Origin: OFTM291 sp041741375
GTDB lineage: Bacteria; Gemmatimonadota; Gemmatimonadetes; Gemmatimonadales; GWC2-71-9
Direction: 5' to 3'
NCBI GenBank assembly: GCA_041741375.1
Contig: JBGSKF010000020.1
Coordinates: 1-64,000, forward strand
DNA length: 64,000 nucleotides
Shown: piece after piece, positions 32,791 through 42,044 of the stretch
Numbering within the stretch: position 1 is the first letter of the stretch
Layout: each line of letters opens with the position of its first letter
Notes under the pieces: generated by a model
Databases searched by the model: none
Told to the model about the DNA's origin: nothing
What the model saw: only the letters and a program-made list of their open reading frames with translations
Translations under genes and position numbers: made by a program

Positions 32791-33764
32791 AGCTCTGGGC
32801 GCGCGTTGTCGTCAGTGTCACCCTGCTCGGGGTGATCCTGTGGCTCCTTCCCTGGCCGATGGTCCTGAACGCCGTGGCGCGTCTGTCGCCGTGGCACTGG
32901 GGCGGAGTGGTGCTCGGCTTCCTCGCGGGCCATGCCGCCGGCGTGTTCAAGTGGCGGGCCTTCGTGCAGGCGGGACGGGTGACGTTCGCGATTCGTGACG
33001 CCGTGCGCTGCTACACCGCCGGACTGTTCGCCAACCTCTGCCTCCCGAGCATCGTCGGGGGAGATCTGCTGCGCCTGGTCATGGCGGGCCGCGCCACGGG
33101 GCGCCCGGAGGCGGCGGTTCTGGGCGGCGTGATGGACCGGCTGACCGACACGACCGCGTTGGCCCTGCTAGCCGGAGCGGGAGCCGCGATGGCCGGGTCG
33201 ACCCATGGGAGCGCCCTGGTGCGCACCGTCAGTCTCGCCCTTCTCGTTGGACTGGGTGGTGGTGTCCTGGTGATCGCGATCGCGGGGTCCCGACCCCTGG
33301 CCCGCTGGCCCGCGCGCCTCCGACGCCCGGTGGGAAGGGCCCTGGTGGGAGTGCGGCACCTGCGGCGGCACCCCGGTCTCGCCCTGCGGGGGCTGGTGCT
33401 TTCCCTGCTCATCCAGAGCGGCTTCGTGATGCTCAACGCGGGGCTGGGCCGGGCGATCGGCATCGAGGTGGCACTGGGCGCCTGGTTCCTGGCCTGGCCG
33501 CTCGCCAAGGTCGTGAGTCTGCTGCCCATCAGCCTGGGCGGCCTGGCGGTCCGGGAGGCGAGCATGGCCGGGTTCCTGGCGCCCTTCGGCGTTCCGCTGG
33601 CCCTCGGAGTCACCGTGTCGCTCCTCTGGCAGACTGTCCTGATCGTGGGTGGCCTTCTGGGAGGCGGAATCTGGCTTCTTCTCTCACGCGGTGTGGCACC
33701 TCCGCTCCGCCCCGGACGCACACCGGCGGGTGAGGTGCTCACGACGGGACGCTCCCATGGATAA
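32787..33764 (+). CDS. Flippase-like integral membrane protein (LPG-synthase TM / AglD family)
   Basis: The 325-residue protein has about eight TM segments and the family features CYTAGLFANLCLPSIVGGDLLRLVMAGR, VLGGVMDRLTD and LLPISLGGLAVREASMAGFL. The N/P-GGD-R and GG-REA motifs define the YbhN / lysylphosphatidylglycerol-synthetase TM family. Relatives next to polyprenyl-phosphate sugar synthases are thought to help flip the loaded carrier. Coupled to the GT2 by ATGA. Confidence 0.87.
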   Translation: MKLWARVVVSVTLLGVILWLLPWPMVLNAVARLSPWHWGGVVLGFLAGHAAGVFKWRAFVQAGRVTFAIRDAVRCYTAGLFANLCLPSIVGGDLLRLVMAGRATGRPEAAVLGGVMDRLTDTTALALLAGAGAAMAGSTHGSALVRTVSLALLVGLGGGVLVIAIAGSRPLARWPARLRRPVGRALVGVRHLRRHPGLALRGLVLSLLIQSGFVMLNAGLGRAIGIEVALGAWFLAWPLAKVVSLLPISLGGLAVREASMAGFLAPFGVPLALGVTVSLLWQTVLIVGGLLGGGIWLLLSRGVAPPLRPGRTPAGEVLTTGRSHG

Positions 33765-35187
33765 ACCGCGCGTGATCATTCTCGGCGCGGGTCCCGCCGG
33801 ACTCGGGGCCGCCTGGCGGCTGCGGCAGGAGGGGAAGGCGCGGGTCGCTGTCCTGGAGCAGGGCGCTGGCGTCGGGGGAAATGCGGGGAGCTTTCGCTGG
33901 AATGACCATTGGCTCGACCACGGGAGCCACCGTCTCCATCCGGCCACTGCTCCCCGGATTCTCGCCGACATCCGGTCGCTGCTCGGACCCGATCTCCTCA
34001 CCCGCCCGCGCCACGGACGGATCCGGCTCCGAGGAAAGTGGGTTCACTTTCCGCTCCACCCGATGGATCTCCTCCTCCGCCTCGACAAGGGCTTTGCGGC
34101 CGGGGTCCTGCGGGACCGACTGCGCCCCACCCGGCCCCGGGGATCTGGAGAAGAGAGTTTTGCCTCGGTGCTCCGGGCCAGTCTCGGCCCCACCATCTGC
34201 GATTCGTTCTACTTCCCCTATGCCCGGAAGATCTGGGGCGCCGATCCCGAGGCGCTCTCCGCGATCCAGGCCCGGCGGCGGGTCGCGGCCGGCAGTTTCG
34301 CCAAGTTGCTGCGCAAGGTTCTCAACGCGGTACCCGGCTTCCGGCCCCCTCTGGCGGGGACCTTCTTCTATCCCGCCCGCGGGTTCGGCCAGGTGTCCGA
34401 GGCCTATGCCGAGGCGGCCGTGCGCAGCGGAGCCGAGTTGCACCTGGGATGCCGGGTGACGGGCCTCGAGGTTCCCCCGTCCGAGGGGGATCCGTGGAGG
34501 GTGCATGCGGAGCAGGGGTCGGAGCCGACCGTGTTCGAGGGAGACCATGTCTGGTCCACGCTGCCGATCCCTCTCCTGGCCCGGATGATCGGGGCCCAGG
34601 GCGGGCAGGTCCCGGACGCGGTTCAGGCGGCGGCGGACCGGATCCGGTATCGGTCGATGGTGCTGGTCTACCTCGAGCTGGACCAGGATCGGTTCACCGA
34701 GTTCGACGCCCACTACTTTCCCGACGCCTCGGTCCGGATCACCCGACTGTCCGAAACCAAGAACTATGCGGCCCGGACCGAGCCCGCAGGCCGGACGGTC
34801 CTCTGCGCGGAACTCCCCACCGGGCCCGACGAGGCGGCCTGGTCGCTCTCCGACGGCGACCTCGCGGCACTCGTGGCGGACGATCTGACCCGGAGCGGCA
34901 TCCCCCTCTCGCGTCCTCCCGTGGCCGTGACCGTGCGGCGTCTCCGCCAGGCCTATCCGATCTATGACCAGGGATATGAGATTCCGTTTGGCGTGCTGGA
35001 CCAGTGGGTTGGCACCCTTCCCCGGTTTCTCACCTACGGACGACAGGGGCTCTTTGCGCATGACAACACCCACCACGCCCTCGCCATGGCCTATGCCGCC
35101 GCGGAGTGTTTCGGGCCCTCCGGCATCGACCGGGACCGGTGGGATACCTTTCGACAGGAGTTCGCGACCCATGTCGTGGAAGACTGA
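33757..35187 (+). CDS. FAD-dependent amine-oxidase-like oxidoreductase
   Basis: The 476-residue protein has the N-terminal dinucleotide motif VIILGAGPAGLGAAWRL, then EQGAGVGGNAGSF and DHGSHRLHP, and the motif FYFPYARKIWGADPEALSAIQARRR. This resembles protoporphyrinogen-oxidase-like and UDP-galactopyranose-mutase-like flavoproteins of glycan clusters. The C-terminal part has YPIYDQGYEIPFGVLD...LTYGRQGLFAHDNTHHALAMAYAAA, completing the FAD site. A related protein is at 55289. The substrate is unknown; a sugar or lipid intermediate is likely. Overlaps the upstream gene by 8 bp. Confidence 0.85.
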   Translation: MDKPRVIILGAGPAGLGAAWRLRQEGKARVAVLEQGAGVGGNAGSFRWNDHWLDHGSHRLHPATAPRILADIRSLLGPDLLTRPRHGRIRLRGKWVHFPLHPMDLLLRLDKGFAAGVLRDRLRPTRPRGSGEESFASVLRASLGPTICDSFYFPYARKIWGADPEALSAIQARRRVAAGSFAKLLRKVLNAVPGFRPPLAGTFFYPARGFGQVSEAYAEAAVRSGAELHLGCRVTGLEVPPSEGDPWRVHAEQGSEPTVFEGDHVWSTLPIPLLARMIGAQGGQVPDAVQAAADRIRYRSMVLVYLELDQDRFTEFDAHYFPDASVRITRLSETKNYAARTEPAGRTVLCAELPTGPDEAAWSLSDGDLAALVADDLTRSGIPLSRPPVAVTVRRLRQAYPIYDQGYEIPFGVLDQWVGTLPRFLTYGRQGLFAHDNTHHALAMAYAAAECFGPSGIDRDRWDTFRQEFATHVVED

Positions 35188-35208
35188 CCGGAGCCCCCGG
35201 GAGGCGGA

Positions 35209-36753
35209 ATGACATCCGACCGGTTGCCACCGCACTGGAGGATCCGCCTCTTCCTGACCTGCTGGGTGATCTATGTGGCCCACTTCGCCACGGATGTGGC
35301 CCGCGAACACTACCTGGTCATGAGCATGGTGGAAAACCGGACCTTCGCGCTCGATCCGTACTTTGGGTTGCACGTGGACATCTTCCAGAACCCCCCCGAG
35401 GCGAAGGTTCAGGGAGCGCACCACGGGGCCAATCCCGGCATCTCGATGATCGCCGCCCTTCCCTACGCGGCCCTGCGCCCGCTGGTGGATGTCGTGGTGG
35501 CACGCGAACTGGCCAGTCGCCCTCCGGCGGATACCGTGATCTATCGGGACAACCGTCCCCGCCGGGTGGCCTTCTACGGGGAAATCCGGGAGCGCGGGCT
35601 GGACATCCGGTTCGGGCTCGTCTCGGCGATCACGCAGGTGTTCACCATGGCCCCGCTGACCGCCGCAATGGTGGTGGCCATGGCCGATCTCCTCCTGATT
35701 CTCGGAGTCACCGCTCCCCTGGTCCTCGCCGGCGCCCTCCTCTTCGCCTTTGGCACTCCGGTCTTTTTCCGGGCGGCCTACCTGAACCAGAACCTGGCCA
35801 TCGCCGTTCTCGCCTTCGGGGCATTCCTGCTGTTGTGGAATCCGGGCCGCCGGGTCCGATGGGGACCGACCGGCCGAGTGGTGGTGGCCGGGTTTCTCGG
35901 CGGGCTCTGCCTGCTCAACGACTACAGCGGCGGGCTCGCCCTGGCACTGCTGGGTGTCTATGCCTGCTGGACCCGCTTCACCACCGCATCGTTCCCTGCG
36001 GCGATCCGGACCGGCCTCTGGTACACCCTGGGCGCCCTCGGACCGATCCTGGCGCTCTGGTACTACCAATGGGCGAGCTTCGGCCATCCCTTCCTCCCGC
36101 CCCAACACTGGATGGCACCGGTGGAATGGATCGAGGTGGGATACCAGGGGGTCGGTGGATTCGTGCCTGACCTGTTCTTCCAGCTCCTGATCGACCCGCG
36201 ATTCGGCCTTTTCGTGGTCGCCCCCGCTCTGGTCCTGGCCCTGGCCGCTCCCTTCCTGCGGCGGTTTCCGATGCCCCGGACCGAGCTGCTGTTCTGTCTC
36301 TCGATGGCGCTGGTCTTCGTGCTCTTCTTCAGCACCGTCCAGTACACGCGCCTCCAATGGGTCACCGGATTCCGGTACCTCGCCCCCATCGTCCCCTTCC
36401 TCTTTCTCCCCGCCTTCCTGGTCGGGATGCGCCTGCCGCGCGTCATCGCCCTGGCCCTGGGACTTGGCTCCCTGGGTCTGACCTGGGCGCTGGCCATGGT
36501 GAGGGATCAGGGGACGGTGTTCCGGAACCTTCTGCGTCTGATCGTGGAGGGGTTCCAACTCCCCTGGCTCACCACACTCGGAAAGCTCGCGGCGCAATAT
36601 TCCCCTTGGTTGGAGGGACGCCCCTCCCCGTGGCCGGCTTTCGCCCTCACCGCCGTCGTGGTGGCCGCGATCTGGATGATCCGATCCCCATGGACCCCGG
36701 TGACTTGCGACCCGGCTGGTACCGAAATTGCCACCCCACCCCGGCAGGAGTAG
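35209..36753 (+). CDS. Polytopic membrane protein, GT-C-like or polymerase candidate
   Basis: The 514-residue protein has 10-12 TM segments. The first loop carries FATDVAREHYLVMSMVENRTFALDPYFGLH and later GAHHGANPGISMIAALPY, reminiscent of the acidic loop of GT-C enzymes but without a clear DE pair. A mid region FGTPVFFRAAYLNQNLAIAVLAFGAFLLL resembles mannosyltransferase-like proteins. It could be a GT-C transferase or a polymerase; I cannot decide. GGAGG lies shortly before the ATG. It is the last gene of the large operon, 21 bp after the flavoprotein. Confidence 0.75.
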   Translation: MTSDRLPPHWRIRLFLTCWVIYVAHFATDVAREHYLVMSMVENRTFALDPYFGLHVDIFQNPPEAKVQGAHHGANPGISMIAALPYAALRPLVDVVVARELASRPPADTVIYRDNRPRRVAFYGEIRERGLDIRFGLVSAITQVFTMAPLTAAMVVAMADLLLILGVTAPLVLAGALLFAFGTPVFFRAAYLNQNLAIAVLAFGAFLLLWNPGRRVRWGPTGRVVVAGFLGGLCLLNDYSGGLALALLGVYACWTRFTTASFPAAIRTGLWYTLGALGPILALWYYQWASFGHPFLPPQHWMAPVEWIEVGYQGVGGFVPDLFFQLLIDPRFGLFVVAPALVLALAAPFLRRFPMPRTELLFCLSMALVFVLFFSTVQYTRLQWVTGFRYLAPIVPFLFLPAFLVGMRLPRVIALALGLGSLGLTWALAMVRDQGTVFRNLLRLIVEGFQLPWLTTLGKLAAQYSPWLEGRPSPWPAFALTAVVVAAIWMIRSPWTPVTCDPAGTEIATPPRQE

Positions 36754-36843
36754 GCACCTCAGATCCGGGAGGATCGGAGGCATCCGCAGGAGTGGCTGTT
36801 CGACCTCGCCGGGGCAGCTGCCTTCACCCCGCTTCCATTAACT

Positions 36844-36876
36844 GTTGCGTTTATGCAACTGTTGCGTCAACACAAC
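36844..36876. promoter_or_regulatory. Tandem candidate activator sites upstream of GT2/GMC operon
   Basis: Two palindromes start 17 bp apart: GTTGCG-TTTA-TGCAAC (36844-36859) and GTTGCG-TCAA-CACAAC (36861-36876). Together with AACTGTTGCGT repeated at 36840 and 36857 they form a clear direct repeat. No GG-N10-GC promoter with a fair consensus was found between them and the start codon at 36903, so the mode of action here may differ. Confidence 0.5.
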
Positions 36877-36902
36877 ACCACAGGACACAACACAGGAGCT
36901 TC

Positions 36903-37697
36903 ATGGATTCCTCGGGCCCCCGCAGCGAGACTGGAGCCTCTGGCCTCAGAATGGACCTGGTGATCCCGGTCCTCAACGAGGCCCATGTTCTCGAACAGAG
37001 TGTGTCCACCGTCCGGGTGTTCCTGGCCGCGAACCTGCCCGGCACCCACCGGGTGGTCATCGTGGACAATGGATCGACCGATGGTACCGATCGCGTGGGT
37101 CGGCGGATGGCCGAGACGTACCCTGACGTGCGTTTCCTGCAACTGCCGCAGCGGGGCCGGGGCCGGGCGCTGCGCCACGCCTGGACCACGAGCGATGCCG
37201 ACGTCATGTGCTACACCGACGTGGACCTCTCCACCGAACTGGCAGCCCTCCCCCTGATGATTCATGCCATCGTGCATGAGGGGTACCATGTGGCCACCGG
37301 GAGCCGGCTCCTGCCGGCGTCCCGCACGACCCGGTCCCCGAAACGTGAGTTCATTTCCCGGGCCTACAACCTCTTCGTCAAGGCGGTCCTCTGGACCTCG
37401 TTCAGCGATGCCCAGTGCGGGTTCAAGGCGGTGAGCCGCCGGGCGGTGGCGGAGATCATTCCCGAGGTGAAGGATCAGTCCTGGTTCTTCGACACCGAGC
37501 TTCTGGTTCTCGCCGAGAAATGGGGCTACGGCGTGAAGGACGTTCCCGTGCGGTGGACGGAGGACGACGACAGCCGGGTGAAGATTCTTCGCACCGCCTG
37601 GGACGACATCAAGGGAGTGTGCCGAGTGCGGTGGCGCCTCTGGCGCGAGGGCGTAACTGCCGGCGCTCCCGCAGCCTCCCGCCGGGCCACCCTCTGA
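36903..37697 (+). CDS. Family 2 glycosyltransferase (DPM1-like, soluble)
   Basis: The 264-residue GT-A enzyme has MDLVIPVLNEAHVLEQSV, VVIVDNGSTDGTDRVG, RGRGRALRHAWTTSDADVMCYTDVDLSTELAAL (DVD metal motif) and FSDAQCGFKAVSRRA followed by DQSWFFDTELLVLAEKWGYGV. These are typical of polyprenyl-phosphate glucose or mannose synthases without C-terminal TM. AGGAG precedes the ATG by 4 nt. It heads a three-gene operon with a small membrane protein and a GMC oxidoreductase. Confidence 0.9.
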   Translation: MDSSGPRSETGASGLRMDLVIPVLNEAHVLEQSVSTVRVFLAANLPGTHRVVIVDNGSTDGTDRVGRRMAETYPDVRFLQLPQRGRGRALRHAWTTSDADVMCYTDVDLSTELAALPLMIHAIVHEGYHVATGSRLLPASRTTRSPKREFISRAYNLFVKAVLWTSFSDAQCGFKAVSRRAVAEIIPEVKDQSWFFDTELLVLAEKWGYGVKDVPVRWTEDDDSRVKILRTAWDDIKGVCRVRWRLWREGVTAGAPAASRRATL

Positions 37698-37736
37698 CCC
37701 GCCACCCCCGGACGGATCCCTGGCCCGACCACACCC

Positions 37737-38201
37737 ATGCGTGACCTGGCGGGTCCTGACGAGCTTCTGACCCGGGAGTGCGTGCATTTCTGTCGCTACC
37801 TGGTCGACCGGGCCCCGGACGAGGCGATCCTCCGGACCTGGCGGCGGGTCCAGGCTCATCTGCCCGCGCATCCCTCCGACCGCAACCTCTCCGACCAGTG
37901 GCTCCTCCGACTCGGGCGGCGTGGCGGAATGGGGCTCCGCCTGGCGGATGCCTGGTCCCGGCTCTTCTGTCCCGCAACGCTGTTGCGACGCAAGCTGATC
38001 CTCGCCGCGGCGGTGCTGGAATCGAGCCGCGGCACCGCTCCCCTGGTTCAGGCCGGCCCCGTGACGCCGGGATGGCGGGCCCTCCCGGGAATCGGGATGG
38101 CCGGACTCTCGCTCGCGGGATGGACGGTTCTGGCCGTTCTGCTCCTCGGTCCGGTGCATCTCCTCCGCATCCGGGGCCGGAGGACGGTGGATCGTGGCTG
38201 A
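37737..38201 (+). CDS. Small protein with C-terminal TM (unknown)
   Basis: The 154-residue protein is mostly basic and helical (TRECVHFCRYLVDRAPDEAILRTWRRVQAHLP), with one membrane segment near the C-terminus (GIGMAGLSLAGWTVLAVLLLGPVHLLRI). No family is recognised. It is translationally coupled to the GMC oxidoreductase (8-bp overlap), which otherwise lacks a membrane anchor, so it may serve as a small membrane subunit in the way of other two-part GMC dehydrogenases. This is inference from position. Confidence 0.65.
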   Translation: MRDLAGPDELLTRECVHFCRYLVDRAPDEAILRTWRRVQAHLPAHPSDRNLSDQWLLRLGRRGGMGLRLADAWSRLFCPATLLRRKLILAAAVLESSRGTAPLVQAGPVTPGWRALPGIGMAGLSLAGWTVLAVLLLGPVHLLRIRGRRTVDRG

Positions 38202-39801
38202 CCTGCTGGTGGTGGGATCGGGGGCGTCCGGAGTCCACTTTGCTCTCACGGCGCTGCAGCGGGGTCACCGTGTCACCATGCTGGATGTGGGCCATCCCCG
38301 CCCCGACATTCCAGCTCCCGACATCGCGTTCCCCGACCTCCCCGAGGCCCTCGACGATCCGGCGGCCTGGTTTCTCGGTCCGGGAGGGGAACAGGTGGTC
38401 TATCCCGGTGACGCATCCTCCTACTACGGGCATCCCCCGAGCAAGGCCTACGTGTTCCGGCCGGTCCCGGGCACGCCCACCCGGTCTGACGCGATGGTAC
38501 CTCTCTTCACCTTTGCGCGGGGGGGCTTCGCGGAGGCGTGGACGGCCGGATGCTACGCCTTCAGTCCGACCGACCTCACCGGCATGCCCGTCACCTCGGA
38601 GGACCTGCGACCCCACTACCAGGAGGTGGCCAGGCGGATCGGGATCGGCGGCGTGGAGGATGACCTCGCTCCGTTCATCCCCCTGGACGCGGAATACCTC
38701 CCTCCCCTTCCCTTCGATCCTCACTCGGCGCACCTGATGGCCCGGTACGCCCGCCGCCGTGCGATCCTGCACCGACGGCACCGATTCTTTCTCGGGCGAT
38801 CCCGGGTTGCCACACTCACGGCGGACCGGGACGACCGCCGGGCGTGCTCGCAGCTCGGCCGGTGCCTCTGGGGGTGCCCCTCCCGCTCGATCTACACCCC
38901 GTCGCAGACCCTCGAGCGGTGCGAAACCTTCCCGGGGTTTCGCTATCGCCCCGGACTCCTCGTGCGGCGTTTCGAGTACGACGGGGACGGACGCATCGGA
39001 CAGGTCGTGGCTCAGCCGGTGGACGGGGGCCCGCTCCTCGCCGTCGCCGCCGACGCCGTCATCCTGGCGGCCGGGGCGCTGGGTTCCTCCCGCATCGTGC
39101 TGGAATCCGTCGCCCACCGGACCGGCACCGCACCCCGCCTCGAGGGCCTCATGGACAACCGGCAGATCCACATGCCCTTTGTGACCCCCGGGATGCTCGG
39201 TACGGCGCCGATGCTGGCCGCCTATCAGTTTCACCACCTGGCCTTTGCGGTGAGCCGGAACCCGGCAACCGACCACGTGCATGGCCAGATCACCACCCTG
39301 AAGGCCGCGTCCGTGCATCCGATCCTGGCCGGGATCCCGGGCGACCTTCGATCGGCTCTCCATCTCTTCCAGGGCGTTCGCTCGAGTCTCGGCATCGCGA
39401 ACGTCAACCTGCACGATACCCGCCGGAGCACCAGTTACCTCACACTTGATTCCACCGGTGACGGCGCCCCCTGCCTCGTGGTGCACTACGACCCCGCTCC
39501 CGAGGAACCGGCCCGCATGGCGGCGGCCACGCGCGACGTGCGGAGAGCCCTCCGACGGATCGGATCGTGGGTGCTTCCGGGCCTGGTGCGCGTCCTCCCG
39601 ATGGGGGCCAGCGTCCACTACGCGGGCACATTGCCGATGACCCTCGATCCCACGCCGCTCGCGGTCGATCGGTCCTGCCGGAGCTGGGACTTTCCCAACC
39701 TGCACGTGGTGGACGGCGCCGTCCTGCCCCGCCTCCCCGCCAAGAACCTGACATTCACGCTCATGGCCAACGCGGTCCGGGTGGCAACCACGGCGTTCTG
39801 A
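38194..39801 (+). CDS. GMC-family oxidoreductase
   Basis: The 535-residue flavoprotein has an FAD-binding N-terminus (DLLVVGSGASGVHFALTAL) and a cysteine pair region CSQLGRCLWGCPSRSIYTP. DAVILAAGALGSSRIVLES is the typical second GMC signature. The C-terminal domain has MGASVHYAGTLPM with the catalytic His and ends FPNLHVVDGAVLPRLPAKNLTFTLMANAVRVA. It oxidises an alcohol or sugar; the substrate is unknown. The GTG start overlaps the previous gene. The repeat array B begins about 70 bp after its stop. Confidence 0.88.
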   Translation: MADLLVVGSGASGVHFALTALQRGHRVTMLDVGHPRPDIPAPDIAFPDLPEALDDPAAWFLGPGGEQVVYPGDASSYYGHPPSKAYVFRPVPGTPTRSDAMVPLFTFARGGFAEAWTAGCYAFSPTDLTGMPVTSEDLRPHYQEVARRIGIGGVEDDLAPFIPLDAEYLPPLPFDPHSAHLMARYARRRAILHRRHRFFLGRSRVATLTADRDDRRACSQLGRCLWGCPSRSIYTPSQTLERCETFPGFRYRPGLLVRRFEYDGDGRIGQVVAQPVDGGPLLAVAADAVILAAGALGSSRIVLESVAHRTGTAPRLEGLMDNRQIHMPFVTPGMLGTAPMLAAYQFHHLAFAVSRNPATDHVHGQITTLKAASVHPILAGIPGDLRSALHLFQGVRSSLGIANVNLHDTRRSTSYLTLDSTGDGAPCLVVHYDPAPEEPARMAAATRDVRRALRRIGSWVLPGLVRVLPMGASVHYAGTLPMTLDPTPLAVDRSCRSWDFPNLHVVDGAVLPRLPAKNLTFTLMANAVRVATTAF

Positions 39802-39869
39802 GGGGCAAGGTCCCGTAGAGGGGGTCGACCCGTGGGCCGCCGTGGCGCCACGCGACGCGGGAGCGATGG

Positions 39870-41013
39870 GATCACGCGGAGATCCTCAGCAACCTCCGCG
39901 ACCTCTGTGGTGATCCCCACCTCACCCCGATTGAACCACAGAGAACACGGAGGACGCAGAGGGTTGACGGCATCCACGAGGCGTTCCCAGTCTCGGTCCC
40001 CGGGCATCGGCAGGATGGGGGCCCTTCCACCCCCCAAAAACAAAATCCGGATCTCGACGCGCGAGGCGTGGAGCCGCGGGAATCATGCGGAGACCCTCTG
40101 TGTCCTCCGCGTCCTCTGCGGTGATTCCTTCCCACTTTCCCGATCCCGGACCCCCGGGCCTCGGCAGGATGGCGTGCCCTTCCCCCCCCCGGATTGAACC
40201 ACAGAGGGCGCGGAGGACGCAGAGGGTTTTCGGTACCCACGACAGGCTCCCGATCTCGCGTGGCGGGCATCGGCAGGATGGGGGCCCTTCCACCCCCCAA
40301 AAACAGAATCCGGATCTCGGCGCGCAAGGCGTGGAGCCGCGGGAATCATGCGGAGACCCTCTGCGTCCTCCGCGGCCTCTGCGGTGATTCCTTCCCACTT
40401 TCCCGATCCCGGACCCCCGGGCCTCGGCAGGATGGGGGCCCTTCCACCCCCCAAAAACAGAATCCGGATCTCGACGCGCAAGGCGTGGAGCCGCGGGAAT
40501 CATGCGGAGACCCTCTGCGTCCTCCGCGTTCTCTGCGGTGATTCCTTCCCACTTTCCCGATCCCGGACCCCCGGGCCTCGGCAGGATGGCGTGCCCTTCC
40601 CCCCCCCCCGGATTGAACCACAGAGGGCGCGGAGGACGCAGAGGGTTTTCGGTACCCACGACAGGATCCCGATCTCGCGTGGCGGGCATCGGCAGGATGG
40701 GGGCCCTTCCACCCCCAACAAACAAAATCCGGATCTCGGCGCGCAAGGCGTGGAGCCACGGACATCACACGGAGACCCTCCGTGTCCTCCGAGACCTCTG
40801 TGGTGATCCCTACCTCACCCCGATTGCACCACAGAGGACGCGGAGGACGCAGAGGGGTGACGGCATCCGCGACACGCTCCTCGTCTCGGATCGGCGGGCA
40901 TCGGCAGAATGGGGGCCCCTCCACCCCACAACGAGGCCCTATCTCGGCGCGCGAAGCGATGAGCGACTCCCTACTCCCTACTCCCTACTCCCTGCTCCCT
41001 ACTCCCTGCTTTC
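39870..41013. repeat. Palindromic repeat array B between convergent operons
   Basis: The same roughly 190-bp element as in arrays A and C is present as full copies at 39934-40125, 40197-40387 and 40616-40806. There is a lone right end at 39870-39915, a copy without its left arm at about 40430-40545, and a copy without its right arm at about 40826-40960. Copies share the left arm AACCACAGAGGGCGCGGAGG and a right arm ending CTCTG(C/T)GGTGATTCC; spacers contain CCCGATCCCGGACCCCCGGG. A pyrimidine-rich tract of CTCCCTACTCCC repeats (40966-41013) ends the array and encodes the last residues and stop of the minus-strand phosphoesterase gene. Confidence 0.85.
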
Positions 41014-42044
41014 CGGCGTCCGATCACGACACCGATTCCGATGGATCCGAAGATCAGCAGGCCCAGGGCGGCGAGACGAGCTGGACTATTGATCGCCTCC
41101 CAGAGGCGCTGGAGCCGAGGAGGGGGCGGGGGTCGGAATTCGTGCACCTGGCGGTAGTGTTGCGGGGTGAAGTGCCCCGATGACACCTCGCCGGTCGTTT
41201 CGACGCCCACCGTGAATCTCGGCCCTTCCACCTGGACCCGAAGGAAGGCGTCGAACTGGGCGGCGAGGGTCCGGCTCGACTCCCGGTCCCGCAGGATATC
41301 GAGGCTCGGATCCCCTCCAATCGACACCTGGTAATAGGCGACACCGTCCCGCTCCAGATGGGAGAACTTGAGGGGGCCATGGTCTCCGGAAAAGACCGCA
41401 CGCACCCCGGCCTCGCGCAGCAGCGGATGGATCTCACGCCACCACGGTGCGTCGTCACCCTGCCACCAGAGGAGGTGATGGAGGACGACCACGGTGTGGG
41501 GCGGCGCATCCGGGCGGGCCAGCTCCTCGCGAAGCCACCGCACCTGAGCCGAGTCGAGATCCACGCCGCGGATGTTCCGGGCGAGGGCGGTATCACCATC
41601 CTTCGGAATCCACACGCTGCTGAGCAGCAGGAACCGCACGTTCCGCATCGTGAAAGAGCGGGGGAGTTCGCCGAACCGCTCCCGGTAGACGTCCCGTGTC
41701 ACCAGATCGTTGATCTCGTGGTTCCCGGGCACCTGGATGCGGGGCACTCCCACGGTGGCGAGAGCGCTGTCGAGGTCAGCCCACTCCCTTTCCACCGCGG
41801 CCCGCCGTCGTGGCGCCTGACCCATGTCTCCCCAGATCTGATCACCCGCCAGGACCACGAGATCGGGTTGGAGGGCACGGACTTCGGCGAGCAGTTCCCC
41901 CAGGCGGGGGTGGAGCGCGTTGTCCCAGCCGCGGATGTGACCCAGAACCACAAAGGACCAGGGATCGGAGTTCTGAGCACCCAGGGGAGCCGCCGCGAGC
42001 ATCGCGAGGAGGGCAGACAGCAGGTGCCGGGGAGGGTGGGTCAT
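40971..42044 (-). CDS. Exported metallophosphoesterase with C-terminal TM
   Basis: The 357-residue protein has a signal peptide (LLSALLAMLAAAPLGAQ) and a calcineurin-like fold with LVVLAGDQIWGDMG, VPGNHEINDL, VVVLHHLLWWQGDD and VFSGDHGPLKFSHLERDG, giving the metal-ligand series. A C-terminal TM (LAALGLLIFGSIGIGVVIG) and a basic tail hold it in the membrane with the catalytic domain outside the cytoplasm. The last residues (SREQGVGSRE) are encoded by the GGGAGTAGGG low-complexity repeat, so the 3' end may have drifted into it. Coupled by ATGA to the CotH gene, it belongs to the VTC / DUF4956 / CotH module. Confidence 0.88.
   Translation of the reverse strand: MTHPPRHLLSALLAMLAAAPLGAQNSDPWSFVVLGHIRGWDNALHPRLGELLAEVRALQPDLVVLAGDQIWGDMGQAPRRRAAVEREWADLDSALATVGVPRIQVPGNHEINDLVTRDVYRERFGELPRSFTMRNVRFLLLSSVWIPKDGDTALARNIRGVDLDSAQVRWLREELARPDAPPHTVVVLHHLLWWQGDDAPWWREIHPLLREAGVRAVFSGDHGPLKFSHLERDGVAYYQVSIGGDPSLDILRDRESSRTLAAQFDAFLRVQVEGPRFTVGVETTGEVSSGHFTPQHYRQVHEFRPPPPPRLQRLWEAINSPARLAALGLLIFGSIGIGVVIGRRKAGSREQGVGSRE

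Noticed and set aside
33739..36783. A 1014-codon open frame on the minus strand
   Set aside because: It lies antisense to the flavoprotein and membrane-protein genes, both with clear family motifs, and its product is a Gly/Pro/His/Arg-rich low-complexity sequence typical of shadow frames in high-GC DNA.
36761..36790. GG-N10-GC match upstream of the GT2/GMC operon
   Set aside because: Only the GG and GC fit; the rest of both blocks differs from consensus, and it lies upstream rather than downstream of the activator sites.
39872..40924. Several overlapping open frames of 100-270 codons on both strands in the repeat arrays (also at 12297-13018 and 60214-61181)
   Set aside because: Their products repeat the same translated repeat unit in several frames and have no start signal or domain; they are by-products of the palindromic elements.
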